64,000 bases of DNA, taken from assembly GCA_963732925.1 (NCBI GenBank), contig CAVTBJ010000013.1, positions 20,042 through 84,041 on the forward strand, read 5' to 3'. Positions 30,297 to 38,905 of the stretch are shown here, in pieces. The position numbers were made by a program, and so were the translations under genes. Each line of letters starts with the position of its first letter. The stretch's first letter is position 1. The notes under the pieces were generated by a model, which saw only the letters and a list, made by a program, of their open reading frames with translations, had not been told where the DNA came from and did not search any database. This DNA comes from DASZRZ01 sp963732925. Its GTDB lineage: Bacteria; Acidobacteriota; Terriglobia; Terriglobales; Acidobacteriaceae.

Positions 30297-30851
30297 TTAT
30301 CTTCTCGGCCGGCTGGCGGGTGGGATGATGCCATTCATGCGCAGATAGACCACCATCTGGCCGTAATGGTCGAGACAGTGAGCGTTGTTCAGTGCGGCAA
30401 GCCCCAGGCGCGTGCTCATGCCGGCGGGACCCTTGGCAGGCTCCAGGGCGGTGTTCGCATTCATGGTGGCATAGGCTTTGCCGCAATAGGTAAAAGCGTC
30501 CTTCAAATAATTCACGGCCTCGGCCTTCGTGGTCATGGACGCGGGCCCAGCTTCTCCTGCCCGGCCCGGCGGCGCCTGCTCGCCAGAGATGGCGGAACAG
30601 AGCATATAGCTGACGCTGGCAATGTGCTTCACCTGCGCGCGGAAGGTGCGCACGCCCTTGAACTCGCCCTGCGTGGGCACGAAGTCATATTTGGATTCCG
30701 GCATGGCCTCCGCGGCGGGAACCACCTGCCGCCCAATGGCCGCCAGCTGCTGCTGCATCTCGGATCCAATGGTGGGTCTGGACTCCTGGGCCACAGCCGA
30801 TGCACCCCACAGGACTGACAACACCATCCCCGCAATCGCGGACTTTCTCAT
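30297..30851 (-). CDS. Exported DinB-like protein
   Basis: 184 residues with a signal peptide (MRKSAIAGMVLSVLWGASAVAQ) and AGGAGAAAAGG before the ATG. The mature part resembles the DinB/YfiT four-helix fold: helix 1 MQQQLAAIGRQVVPAAEAMPESKYDF, a metal-binding H in AQVKHIASVSYML and the third-helix segment ALNNAHCLDHYGQMVVYLRMNGI. Three His at DinB ligand spacing suggest a metal site. Many DinB-fold proteins are thiol transferases, but exported ones in this phylum have no assigned role. Stand-alone gene, 101 bases upstream of the MFS stop on the same strand. Confidence 0.82.
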   Translation of the reverse strand: MRKSAIAGMVLSVLWGASAVAQESRPTIGSEMQQQLAAIGRQVVPAAEAMPESKYDFVPTQGEFKGVRTFRAQVKHIASVSYMLCSAISGEQAPPGRAGEAGPASMTTKAEAVNYLKDAFTYCGKAYATMNANTALEPAKGPAGMSTRLGLAALNNAHCLDHYGQMVVYLRMNGIIPPASRPRR

Positions 30852-30952
30852 GCCTTTTCTCCTCTCCTCGTCTTTCTGTTTTCCTGCTCCTGCAAAACAT
30901 CGATTCCTTTTCTCTCCGCGTCCCGCCAGGGATCACCGACTCCGTTGCGTGC

Positions 30953-32224
30953 TCAGGTTTCCAGCGCGGCCGTCACCTCGATGGCGCGCGTCTCCAGGCG
31001 GAATCGTTTGGCGGCGGGAAGTCCAATCAGCAGAGCGATGGCCGCGACCAGCATGGCCGTCCCCACCCCGAAGCGGGTGGCCACCAGGCCCCAGGTTGCG
31101 CTGCCTGCGGCCATGCCTCCCTGCAGCACCAGAAGATAAATAGAGAGCATGCGCGCCCGGACCCACGCGGGGCAAGTTGTCTGGGCAGAGACGTTCAGGC
31201 TGGCCACCACCATGATCCATCCCACCCCGGCGGCAAACAAGGCCGGGAACAGCGCCCACAACGCCTGCAGATTCCCGAAAAAGCAAACCGACAGCGCGTA
31301 CAGGATACTGGCCCATACCACGACCTTGTTGACGGGAGTCCGGGCACGGCAGGCGGGGAGCAGGGCCGCCCCCGCCAGGGCGCCCACGCCAAACACTGCC
31401 AGCATGGCTCCGTAGCCGGCGGCCCCAAAGGGTCGGGCCACCACTGGCAACAGGGCGAGCAACACGCTGGCCGAAAAGCTAAACATGGCGGTGCGGACCA
31501 GTACCGCCCGTACCTCGGGTGTCTGCCGCAGATACTGGACGCCGATCCTGATCGCGGGCATGACGTGACGTCCGCTGGCAGGGCGCTCGTGCGGCCGCCG
31601 CTTCCAGCGATAAAGAAAGCCGATCACTCCCAGGAAAGACACGGCATTCAGCAGGAAGACTACGCCGGAGTTCGCCACGGCAATCAGCAGGCCGCCAAGG
31701 GCAGGACCGATGGCGCGGGCGACGTTATAGCCGGCGGAGTTCAATGCCACAGCGGCATGAAAACGTTCACCGGAAACCACTTCCGGCGTGATCGCTTGCC
31801 AGGCAGGATCGTTCATCACCGCGCCGATTCCCAGCAGGAAGGTGAAGCCCAGCAGAACCCAGGGAGTGACCATCCCGAACAGCGTCAGCACGCCCAGCGC
31901 CACCGCGGCCAGCACCATCCAACTCTGAGTCACCAGCAGCAGCCTGCGGCGGTCCACAAGGTCTGCCAGGGCGCCCGCGGGGAGGATAACGAGGAAGACC
32001 GGCAGGCTGCTGGCGGCGGTGACCAGACTGACCATGAAGGGAGACATGGTCAGCGAGGTCATCAGCCAGCCGGCGCCCACGTTCTGCATCCAGGTTCCGG
32101 TGTAGGAGATGACGGAGGCAATCCACAGATTACGAAACAGGGGCTCGCGAACAGGGCTCCAGGCGGAAGCGACGGGCCGCTTCTGCGCTGCGATCGGATT
32201 GAGGCTTTTGCCCAGCTCGGCCAT
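30953..32224 (-). CDS. MFS transporter, EntS/MFS_3-like
   Basis: 423 residues with about 12 hydrophobic segments. It begins with an amphipathic lead (PLFRNLWIASVISYTGTWMQNVGAGWLMTSL), the signature of the DUF894/MFS_3 group that includes the enterobactin exporter EntS, and has the loop motif ADLVDRRRLLLV after helix 2 and RAIGPALGGLL in helix 5. It is an inner-membrane proton-coupled exporter with unknown substrate. The ATG at 32224 lacks a good ribosome site. No siderophore genes are near, so I do not assign a substrate. Confidence 0.88.
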   Translation of the reverse strand: MAELGKSLNPIAAQKRPVASAWSPVREPLFRNLWIASVISYTGTWMQNVGAGWLMTSLTMSPFMVSLVTAASSLPVFLVILPAGALADLVDRRRLLLVTQSWMVLAAVALGVLTLFGMVTPWVLLGFTFLLGIGAVMNDPAWQAITPEVVSGERFHAAVALNSAGYNVARAIGPALGGLLIAVANSGVVFLLNAVSFLGVIGFLYRWKRRPHERPASGRHVMPAIRIGVQYLRQTPEVRAVLVRTAMFSFSASVLLALLPVVARPFGAAGYGAMLAVFGVGALAGAALLPACRARTPVNKVVVWASILYALSVCFFGNLQALWALFPALFAAGVGWIMVVASLNVSAQTTCPAWVRARMLSIYLLVLQGGMAAGSATWGLVATRFGVGTAMLVAAIALLIGLPAAKRFRLETRAIEVTAALET

Positions 32225-32744
32225 GCTCGCGCACAGTCCCGGAAGTCACACCGATTGCCGTTCCCGGCCCAGTGCGCCGGAAATCCGGGAAGCCGGTCCC
32301 CCCATCTTCGCAACGATTGCGGCCCCACTCCCCTGCGTGGAAAATTGACTTGAGTGGCGTTCCCGCCGGCCTCCAGCACCGCCCCGATTCATTTCCATCC
32401 AATGGCTTTCAGCCTGATTTTCAAGTAATGCTTCTCAAGCGAAGATCTTAGCCCATGGATTGATGGACGCGTCGCCGCTTTCACACCACTCCCCCGGCGG
32501 CCGTAGGGGGCTCCTTAGGTTAAACGAAACAAAATGAAATCGGTGAGCATGAAATCTCTACCGGCAGCCATGATTATTTCTGCATGGTTTACCGAGCGAG
32601 AGCCGGTCTGGCAGCAGAATGCTGCCGCCACGAAAGTTGAGACGGGCAATCTTGCGGCCGTGGAGTGCCAGGCCCGCACGAGATGTGGCGCTTTTGCCTT
32701 GTGGCTCATTTGCTCAGCAATTAACATCTCCACCTGAGGGGCAA
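32225..32744. other. 520-base intergenic region, divergent promoters expected
   Basis: It separates the MFS gene (minus) and the rhodanese gene (plus). I see no coding frame of quality, no terminator, and a 5' flank of the MFS gene that weakly resembles a cobalamin riboswitch core but lacks its other helices. A GGCGGCCGTAGGGGGC tract lies near 32495. Confidence 0.4.
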
Positions 32745-33218
32745 ATGAAATTCTTATTCCGGACTGCTAAGACTGTCTCCGCCCTTGCGCTCCTGTTGCT
32801 GGTATGCGCACCGGCCATGTTTGCCTATCAGGCAAGCTCGATCCCCGATTCCGAGCTCATCCAGCCCCAGGACCTGGTGAAAGTGCTGAAGTCGTCCAAT
32901 GGGGGAAAGCCCCTGATCGTTCAGGTTGGATTTCACGTTCTTTACGCCCAGGCGCATATCCCGGGCGCAGAGTACGCTGGCCCTGCGGGCAGGGAGGATG
33001 GCATGCAGGCGTTTCGCGAGCGCGTGGCGTCCCTGCCGCGGAACAAATTCATCGTGATCTATTGTGGATGTTGTCCTTGGAGCCACTGTCCGAATGTGGA
33101 GCCTGCCGCCCGAACGCTGCGCGCCATGGGCTTCACCAATTTCAAGGTGCTCTACATCGCCAACAATTTCGGAACGGATTGGGTAGACAAGGGTTATCCA
33201 ACGACCAAGGGAGAGTAG
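32745..33218 (+). CDS. Exported rhodanese-like protein with a cysteine-rich loop
   Basis: 157 residues. A signal peptide (FRTAKTVSALALLLLVCAPAMFAYQ) directs it out of the cytoplasm. The rest is a rhodanese fold: PQDLVKVL, LIVQVGFHVLYAQAHIPGAEYAG, and an active-site loop IVIYCGCCPWSHCPN with Cys at 107, 109, 110 and 115 in place of the usual single-Cys loop. This arrangement looks more like a metal- or thiol-exchange site than plain sulfurtransferase. The ATG follows GAGGGGC. Its stop is 4 bases before the TlpA-type gene, so they work in one transcript. It is probably periplasmic. Confidence 0.85.
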   Translation: MKFLFRTAKTVSALALLLLVCAPAMFAYQASSIPDSELIQPQDLVKVLKSSNGGKPLIVQVGFHVLYAQAHIPGAEYAGPAGREDGMQAFRERVASLPRNKFIVIYCGCCPWSHCPNVEPAARTLRAMGFTNFKVLYIANNFGTDWVDKGYPTTKGE

Positions 33219-33222
33219 CAGT

Positions 33223-33798
33223 TTGCTTCCTCGGGGGGAGCGACGACCTCTGCGCAATACGGTTCTGGCAGGAGTTGCGCTCGCCGGAATCGTGGCCGGC
33301 TTTTATCTGCTCGCTCGCCACAATGCCCAGTTTGCGATGCCGGACGCGAACTCCTCCCAGCAGCGGCCGTCGGCTCCGGATTTCTCTCTCCCCAATCTGA
33401 GCGGACAACAGGTTGCGCTCTCAAGTTACAAAGGCAAAGTGGTTCTTCTGGATTTTTGGGCGACCTGGTGCGAGCCCTGCCAGCAGGAGATTCCAGAGTT
33501 CGTAAACCTGCAGCACAAGTACCAGGAAGATGGCCTCCAGATCATCGGCGTTTCGATGGATGATGGACCCGCACCGGTCCGCGATTTCTCCCGGCGCTTC
33601 AAGATGAACTATCCGGTTGTGATGGGTAGTGCCAAGACGGGCGAGCTTTATGGGGGAGTTCTCGGACTCCCGACGGCTTTCCTGATAGGCCGCGACGGAC
33701 GAATTTATTTCAAGCACGTGGGCGCGGTTGACCTCGCGGTTCTGGAAAGGGAAATCCAGAATTTGGTCGAATCCAAGCCACATTCCGGCACATCCTAG
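33223..33798 (+). CDS. TlpA/ResA-type membrane-anchored thioredoxin
   Basis: 191 residues from a TTG with GGGAGAG upstream. A single membrane anchor at about 12-30 is followed by an AhpC/TSA-Redoxin domain with PDFSLPNLSGQQVALSSYKGK and the redox motif FWATWCEPC (C83, C86). Later LGLPTAFLIGRDG supplies the cis-Pro. It reduces disulfides outside the cytoplasm, classically during cytochrome c maturation. Here its partner is the cysteine-rich rhodanese just upstream, which may be its substrate. Confidence 0.92.
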   Translation: MLPRGERRPLRNTVLAGVALAGIVAGFYLLARHNAQFAMPDANSSQQRPSAPDFSLPNLSGQQVALSSYKGKVVLLDFWATWCEPCQQEIPEFVNLQHKYQEDGLQIIGVSMDDGPAPVRDFSRRFKMNYPVVMGSAKTGELYGGVLGLPTAFLIGRDGRIYFKHVGAVDLAVLEREIQNLVESKPHSGTS

Positions 33799-33935
33799 CC
33801 CTGAATTCCGCCGCTTGTTGCAGCGCCCGCAGAACGCTTCGCGGGTTCCGCTGCCAACCTTCGATCTTCCAGAGCACGGTGGTCACTCAGCCGCCGAGGC
33901 TCCTCGCCGGGCGTAACATATAATGACAGGTTTCT

Positions 33936-35762
33936 ATGAGCTATCAGGTTCTGGCACGCAAGTACCGGCCGCAGAAATTTTCTGACGTCATCGGGCAGGA
34001 ACACGTCACCCGCACGCTGAAAAACGCTATCGAACAGGGCCGCATTGCGCACGGATACATCTTCAGCGGACACCGGGGAATCGGCAAGACCACGATTGCC
34101 CGCATCCTGGCCATGGCGCTGAACTGCCGTTCGGCGAAGGGGCCGGTGGCGGAACCGTGCGGCGTGTGCGACAGTTGCCTGGAAATCAAGGCGGGCAACT
34201 CGGTCGACGTCATTGAGATTGACGCCGCCACCAATCGGGGCATTGACGAGATTCGCGAGCTGCGCGAAGCCGCGCGCTACCGTCCCGCGCGCGACCGGTT
34301 CAAAGTCTGGATTCTTGACGAAGCCCACCAGATCACCGATGCCGCCTTCAACGCCCTGCTGAAGACCCTGGAAGAGCCGCCCTCGCACGTGGTGTTCATG
34401 ATGGCCACCACGCAACCGGAGGATATTCCGCAGACCATCCGCTCGCGCTGCCAGCACTTCAGCTTTCATGCTGTGCGCTTCGAAGATATCGTGGGACAAC
34501 TACGCTCCATCGCCGGGCAGGAAGGAATTCAGGCCGACGGAGGCGCTCTATCGATGCTGGCGGAGGCGGGCGACGGCTCCATGCGCGATGCTCTCTCTAT
34601 CATGGACCAGGCCATCGCCTGCTGTGGAACGTCGCTCACCGGGGGCGCGGTGCGGGAGCTGGTGGGAGCGGTGCCTTCCGAGATGCTGGAGACGATGATG
34701 GATGCCGTGGAGCGCGGCTCCAGCGAAGACGTACTGCGGCAGGTGGACCAGCTTTTGACGGAAGGACAGAATCCGCAGCACTTTGCCCGTCAACTGGTGC
34801 GTTTTCTGCGCAACGCCCTGGTGGCGCGGGTGGCGGGAGCGGAGTCGGCGCTGCTGCAGGTTTCCGGGGATGAGAAAGCGCGGGCCGCCCGGGTGGCGGA
34901 GAAGTTTCAGGAAGAAGACCTCACGCGCTTCCTGCAAATCATGCTGCGAACGCACGGAGAACTGGGCTACAAGCACGAACAGCGCTTTCATCTGGAACTG
35001 GGCCTCCTGAAGATGGTGCACGCCCAGCGCCTGATCCCGGTGGAAGAACTGCTGAGCCAGGCGGGAGCGGAGGGCGCGAGAGACGCGGGCGCGCGGCGTG
35101 GCACAGCGGCGGGAAGGCCCGCGGGGGAAGCCCCCGCCCGGTCTTCGGGCCAGCTGGTTTCGGGCAGACCTGCGGGACTAGCCCGGCCTTCGCCCTTCGA
35201 AGCTGATCTGTCTCGGAAGCGCGAATCGGCCGAGCCCTTCCGGCCGGACCCGCGCGCGCCCAAAGCGCAATCGGGAGAAGCCGGCGCGGCGGCTGCGCTC
35301 GCCGTCGAAAGCGTTCCCAACCCCTCGCCTGCCAACACGATTCCGGCGGCACTCTCGGTAGAAGACCTGCGGGCCAGCGTGCTGGCGGCTGTCTCCGACT
35401 CCAGTGGACTGCTGCGAGAAGGCGAGTGGGAGCTGCGCGGCGGCGAACTGACGGTGAAGGTGGCGGCTTCGCAAACCCTGGCCGAGCTGACGCTGAGTGC
35501 CGACGCCCGCCGCGAAGCTGCCCAGGCAGCCACGGCCGCGGCAGGACGTCCGCTGAAGCTTCGTATTCTGGGCGGCGGAAACGCAGGCGAAACCAGTCCT
35601 GCTTCCGGCAAGAACGGCTCGCCGCGTGCCGCAGGAGAGGGTTCCGGCGCCCGCGCGCGGGCCACGCAGGACCCCGTGGTGCGCCGCATGCAGGAGAAAT
35701 TCGGAGCGGAAATCCGCACCGTCATTGATTACAAAGACAGGGATTCCAAAGAGAGGAAGTGA
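33936..35762 (+). CDS. dnaX: DNA polymerase III subunits gamma/tau
   Basis: 608 residues. The clamp-loader ATPase is clear: YRPQKFSDVIGQEHVTRTL, P-loop HRGIGKTTIARI, a four-Cys zinc module ending CGVCDSC, Walker B WILDEAHQITDAAFNALLKTLEEPP, sensor-1 ATTQPEDIP and the SRCQHF arginine finger. The C-terminal 240 residues are Ala/Pro/Arg-rich with a small final domain. No obvious frameshift site for a gamma form was checked. It heads the classical dnaX-ybaB-recR cluster. Confidence 0.96.
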   Translation: MSYQVLARKYRPQKFSDVIGQEHVTRTLKNAIEQGRIAHGYIFSGHRGIGKTTIARILAMALNCRSAKGPVAEPCGVCDSCLEIKAGNSVDVIEIDAATNRGIDEIRELREAARYRPARDRFKVWILDEAHQITDAAFNALLKTLEEPPSHVVFMMATTQPEDIPQTIRSRCQHFSFHAVRFEDIVGQLRSIAGQEGIQADGGALSMLAEAGDGSMRDALSIMDQAIACCGTSLTGGAVRELVGAVPSEMLETMMDAVERGSSEDVLRQVDQLLTEGQNPQHFARQLVRFLRNALVARVAGAESALLQVSGDEKARAARVAEKFQEEDLTRFLQIMLRTHGELGYKHEQRFHLELGLLKMVHAQRLIPVEELLSQAGAEGARDAGARRGTAAGRPAGEAPARSSGQLVSGRPAGLARPSPFEADLSRKRESAEPFRPDPRAPKAQSGEAGAAAALAVESVPNPSPANTIPAALSVEDLRASVLAAVSDSSGLLREGEWELRGGELTVKVAASQTLAELTLSADARREAAQAATAAAGRPLKLRILGGGNAGETSPASGKNGSPRAAGEGSGARARATQDPVVRRMQEKFGAEIRTVIDYKDRDSKERK

Positions 35763-35764
35763 CT

Positions 35765-36082
35765 ATGGGAGGGTTTGATCCTCGCCAGCTTCAGGACCTG
35801 ATCGGACAGGCACGGCAGCAATACGAGGAACTGCAGAAGAAAATGCAAGCGACCGTGGTGGAAGGCAGCGCCGGCGGCGGAGCAGTTACGGTGCGCATGA
35901 ACGGGCAGAAACACGTGCTGCAAATTACCATCGATCCGGAGACGGTGAAATCGGGCGACGTGGAAATGCTGCAGGACCTGGTAACGGCCGCGGTCAATGC
36001 CGCCAGCTCGAAGGTGGACGGAGCCATGCAGTCCACAGTGGGCGGAATGCTGGGAGGCATGGGCCTGCCGGGAATGGGCTAG
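35765..36082 (+). CDS. YbaB/EbfC nucleoid-associated protein
   Basis: 105 residues from the ATG at 35765, 2 bases after the dnaX stop, with AGAGGAAG as ribosome site. QARQQYEELQKKMQATVVEGSAGGGAVTVRMNGQ, then ITIDPETVKSGDVEMLQDLVTAAVNAA, match the family throughout. It forms a dimer that binds DNA non-specifically and is usually co-expressed with dnaX and recR. The Gly/Met-rich tail is normal. Confidence 0.95.
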   Translation: MGGFDPRQLQDLIGQARQQYEELQKKMQATVVEGSAGGGAVTVRMNGQKHVLQITIDPETVKSGDVEMLQDLVTAAVNAASSKVDGAMQSTVGGMLGGMGLPGMG

Positions 36083-36205
36083 CCTGGTCATTGGAAGATC
36101 GAGCCATTGACTCAGGGTCCGACTCTGGCTGGCGCGATGACTCGATGCCTTGACGATTCCAACTGCCGAATGAGCGAATAACCCAATCATCGAATCCTTA
36201 ACTTT

Positions 36206-36802
36206 ATGTCCAAGTTTGCCGAGCCCATGGCTCGACTCATCGAAGAGTTGAAGAAGCTGCCCGGCATTGGCAGCAAGAGCGCGCAGAGGCTCGCGTTTCA
36301 CATCCTGCGTTCCAGTGACGAGGATGCGAATGCGCTGGCGGCGGCGGTGCAGGATGTGAAGGCCAGCCTGCGGCTGTGCTCGATCTGCAATAACATTACC
36401 GACGTCGATCCCTGCTCCTATTGCTCCGACCCGGTCCGCAACCAGCGCCTGATCTGCGTGCTGGAGGAGCCCACCAATATCGCGGCCATTGAGAAGACCC
36501 ACTACCGCGGCGTTTACCACGTGCTGCACGGATCGCTGTCTCCGCTGCACGGCGTGGGCCCGGAGCATCTCCGCATTGCTGGCCTGGAGCGGCGGGTGCA
36601 GGCAGGGGAGGCCGACGAAATCATCCTGGCCACCAATCCGACCGTCGAAGGCGAGGCCACGGCCGTCTACCTGCTACAGCGGCTGCGCCGGCCTGGCCTA
36701 AAAGTGACCCGCATCGCCACCGGGATCCCGGCGGGAAGCGACATTGAATATGCCGACGAGGTCACCATGCTGAAAGCGCTGGAGGGACGGCACGAGCTCT
36801 AG
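36206..36802 (+). CDS. recR: Recombination mediator RecR
   Basis: 198 residues. Helix-hairpin-helix LIEELKKLPGIGSKSAQRLAFHIL at 12-35, zinc finger CSICNNITDVDPCSYC at about 57-72, Toprim segment ICVLEEPTNIAAIEK and a final VTRIATGIPAGSDIEYADEVT Walker-like motif. It acts with RecO and RecF in loading RecA at gaps. It is 123 bases downstream of ybaB, in the usual order. Confidence 0.97.
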   Translation: MSKFAEPMARLIEELKKLPGIGSKSAQRLAFHILRSSDEDANALAAAVQDVKASLRLCSICNNITDVDPCSYCSDPVRNQRLICVLEEPTNIAAIEKTHYRGVYHVLHGSLSPLHGVGPEHLRIAGLERRVQAGEADEIILATNPTVEGEATAVYLLQRLRRPGLKVTRIATGIPAGSDIEYADEVTMLKALEGRHEL

Positions 36803-36846
36803 AGAGTTCTCTACCGAACACGAAGCATCTTCCCTCTGCGGAACGC

Positions 36847-36903
36847 AAGATTCCTCGACTCGGGCTCGCTCCCTACGGTCGCCCGGCTTGGCTCGGGATG
36901 ACA
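36847..36903. repeat. Dispersed intergenic repeat, copy 2
   Basis: AAGATTCCTCGACTCGGG at one end and GGCTCGGGATGACA at the other, 45 bases after recR. See copies at 10675 and 62503. Confidence 0.6.
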
Positions 36904-37059
36904 TCCTGCGACTGGGAATTCAAATGGCCAGGCTGTGAGAAGGGCCTGGTTTCCGAGGGAAGTCCTCTTCTTCTATGCAGACATTTTCTTCCACGTGCTG
37001 CCCCTATTTTTTAATGGAAACCATCGTATTTTCCGATTAAGTTGCTGACTAGAGACATG

Positions 37060-37240
37060 TTGGAGCGCTAACACGAGGGCGCGCAGCGTGGCACCGCGCG
37101 TGCATATAAGAGGGCAGAGGCCGGACCTTAGAACTCAGGTCCGGGAAAACCATCGCGGCTCCTTTGGGAGCTTTTGCCGCTCGCTGTAACCGCGGAGTCC
37201 GGCAAACAGAAACCGGGCAAACCTGCCCGGTTTCTTTTTT
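37060..37240 (+). ncRNA. Candidate structured non-coding RNA ending in a strong terminator
   Basis: This lies in a 475-base gap between recR and a minus-strand receiver gene. Read on the plus strand it has an 8-bp hairpin CCGGACCT/AGGTCCGG near 37112-37136, a GCTCC-TTTG-GGAGC hairpin near 37163, further G+C pairing, and then a 10-bp terminator stem with T run. recR ends over 400 bases upstream, so the terminator probably belongs to a separate transcript. I cannot match it to 6S RNA, tmRNA, SRP RNA or RNase P by eye. An AT-rich stretch at 36990-37040 would be a reasonable promoter area. The 5' end is a guess. Confidence 0.5.
37210..37240 (+). terminator. Rho-independent terminator
   Basis: AAACCGGGCA, loop AACC, TGCCCGGTTT, then CTTTTTT. 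A 10-bp perfect stem and a six-T tract on the plus strand. Confidence 0.9.
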
Positions 37241-37278
37241 GTGGAGAGCTTTTGTTGCCAACAGGCTGAAATCCCGCC

Positions 37279-37650
37279 TCAGCCTCGCAGTTTGGCCAGC
37301 AGGTCCTGCGGATGCACGGGCTTGGCCAGGATCTCGAACTCGTGGCCCTGGGCGCGCGCGCTCTCCAGCAGGTCGGCCGTGGCGGCCTGACCGGAAAAGA
37401 GCAAGACCTTACAGGAAGGCAGGAATTTGCGGATATGGATCGCCGCTTCGATGCCGTTCATGTCGGGCATGATCACGTCGCTGATCACCAAGTCCGGCTT
37501 CACCGCCCGGGCACGCTCCACCGCCGCCGTGCCGGTGTAGACTGCCGAAGCATCAAACCCGTGCTGGTTCAGAATGATAGCCAGCGTGTCCGCGATGACG
37601 CGCTCGTCATCCACCACCAGGACCTTTGCCTTGCCCTTTGTTGTCGTCAT
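37279..37650 (-). CDS. Stand-alone receiver (CheY-like) protein
   Basis: 123 residues. A canonical receiver: acidic pair D14-D15 (VLVVDDERVI), phospho-acceptor D58 in LVISDVIMPDMNG, LLFSG with the conserved Ser, and ILAKPVHP with the conserved Lys. No output domain, so it probably relays phosphate or acts by binding a partner. The ATG at 37650 fits the domain start; the longer frame upstream is not supported. No kinase gene is adjacent. Confidence 0.88.
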   Translation of the reverse strand: MTTTKGKAKVLVVDDERVIADTLAIILNQHGFDASAVYTGTAAVERARAVKPDLVISDVIMPDMNGIEAAIHIRKFLPSCKVLLFSGQAATADLLESARAQGHEFEILAKPVHPQDLLAKLRG

Positions 37651-37845
37651 AAGTCTCGGCTCTCTCGGATCAAAGAAGGCAGGAAGAGGCGCGATACTGG
37701 ATCCGCCGCCTGCCCGGACCGTAGCCCGAAAGCTAAACATAACATTACGGGGCGACTTAGGACAAAGACATCAGCAGCCAGGCAGGCCGGTGCGGCCAAG
37801 CCGCTTTCCTGAGTTCAGATATGCTAGGTTTGGAAAAAGACCACC

Positions 37846-38859
37846 TTGCGTCCCTTTGAAAAAGCTCCGCCTGATGTGCAGGAGATCCTGGGCAAGCCCA
37901 TCCGCGATCTGGGCTTGAAGCTTGCCGGTTCGCCCCTGGAGCGATTTGTCCAGCAACTCTACAAGGAACTCGACCGCAAAGGCCTGAAGAAGTTTCGTCC
38001 CCTGTGCTACCTCTCGGATGAGTGGGGCTGCCCGTCCGGGGAGCCGGTGATCGGTATTCCCTTTTACCTGGCCAATCCCCATCTCGCCGAGCTGGAACGC
38101 AACATGAACGATCTGGAGGACGCCCGCGAAATCATGATGTACCTGCGTCATGAAGCGGGCCACGCCTTCAACTATGCCTACCGCCTGTATCGCACGCCGG
38201 AGTGGCGGGAGATGTTCGGCCCCTTTCGCCGCCCCTACCGCGAGGACTACCGTCCCGTGCCATTTTCGCGCAAGTACGTGCGCCACATTGCCGGCTGGTA
38301 CGCGCAGAAGCATCCCGACGAGGACTTTGCCGAAACCTTTGCCATCTGGCTGACTCCGGGAACGAAGTGGCGGGAAAAATACAAAGGATGGGAGGCGCTG
38401 GCGAAACTGAAATATATGGACCGGGTGGCGCGCCGGGTGCGTGACCTGGAACCGCTAAGCCCACTAGGGCAAACCGACATCACCGTGGAAGAGATGGAAA
38501 CCACGGTGGGTGAGTTTTACGAGCACTCCGTTACCCGGCAACTGTCGAGCGAGGAATTGAAGCTCGATGCCGACCTGATGGATATTTTTCCTGTCTCGCG
38601 GCGTCGCAAACGCGGAGTGCGGCCGGCGGCGGAATTGCTGCAGCAGCATCGCAAGCCCATCGTCGACAAGGTCACGTACTGGAGCGGAGCGCAGCGGCCG
38701 CAGGTGAAAATGCTGCTGGAAGTCATCGAGCTTCGCGTCGCCGAGTTGAAATTGCTGGCCGATGTGAAACTGGAGACGCAGCATCTGATCGAACTCACCG
38801 TGTACGCAACGGCACTGGCCATGAATTACGTGACGCGCGGGAAGTTCGTCCTGCCATAA
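37846..38859 (+). CDS. Putative zinc-binding metallopeptidase
   Basis: 337 residues. The gluzincin-like motif is LRHEAGHAFNYAY (H102, E103, H106), with a downstream DEDFAETFAIWL whose E163 is a likely third ligand. N-terminal residues form a helical cap. No signal peptide or membrane segment is visible, so it appears cytoplasmic. It resembles the 'putative zinc-binding metallopeptidase' family (Peptidase_Mx type) by motif. The start is a TTG at 37846, the best available. It is followed after 46 bases by an ATP-grasp ligase gene, and the two almost certainly form an operon. Confidence 0.75.
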   Translation: MRPFEKAPPDVQEILGKPIRDLGLKLAGSPLERFVQQLYKELDRKGLKKFRPLCYLSDEWGCPSGEPVIGIPFYLANPHLAELERNMNDLEDAREIMMYLRHEAGHAFNYAYRLYRTPEWREMFGPFRRPYREDYRPVPFSRKYVRHIAGWYAQKHPDEDFAETFAIWLTPGTKWREKYKGWEALAKLKYMDRVARRVRDLEPLSPLGQTDITVEEMETTVGEFYEHSVTRQLSSEELKLDADLMDIFPVSRRRKRGVRPAAELLQQHRKPIVDKVTYWSGAQRPQVKMLLEVIELRVAELKLLADVKLETQHLIELTVYATALAMNYVTRGKFVLP

Positions 38860-38905
38860 TGCAACCAGCGCTTGCCAATTCCTTTACACTTGAGTGGGAG
38901 GAATC

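Noticed and set aside
32225..32290. Cobalamin-riboswitch-like core (GGGAACGG ... CGGTG) before the MFS gene
   Set aside because: Other conserved helices and the B12 box are missing and it lies too close to the start codon.
30800..32353. A 517-residue open frame on the plus strand
   Set aside because: It lies opposite the MFS gene, is rich in Gln, Gly and His with no domain, and is a by-product of high-GC coding on the other strand.
33799..33935. Possible SRP RNA (ffs) before dnaX, a frequent location
   Set aside because: The conserved GGTCAGG and GGAAGCAGCC hairpin is absent on both strands.
36955..36967. GAGGGAAGTCCTC resembling the RNase P RNA core
   Set aside because: It is a single short match; the rest of the RNase P consensus is not found on either side.
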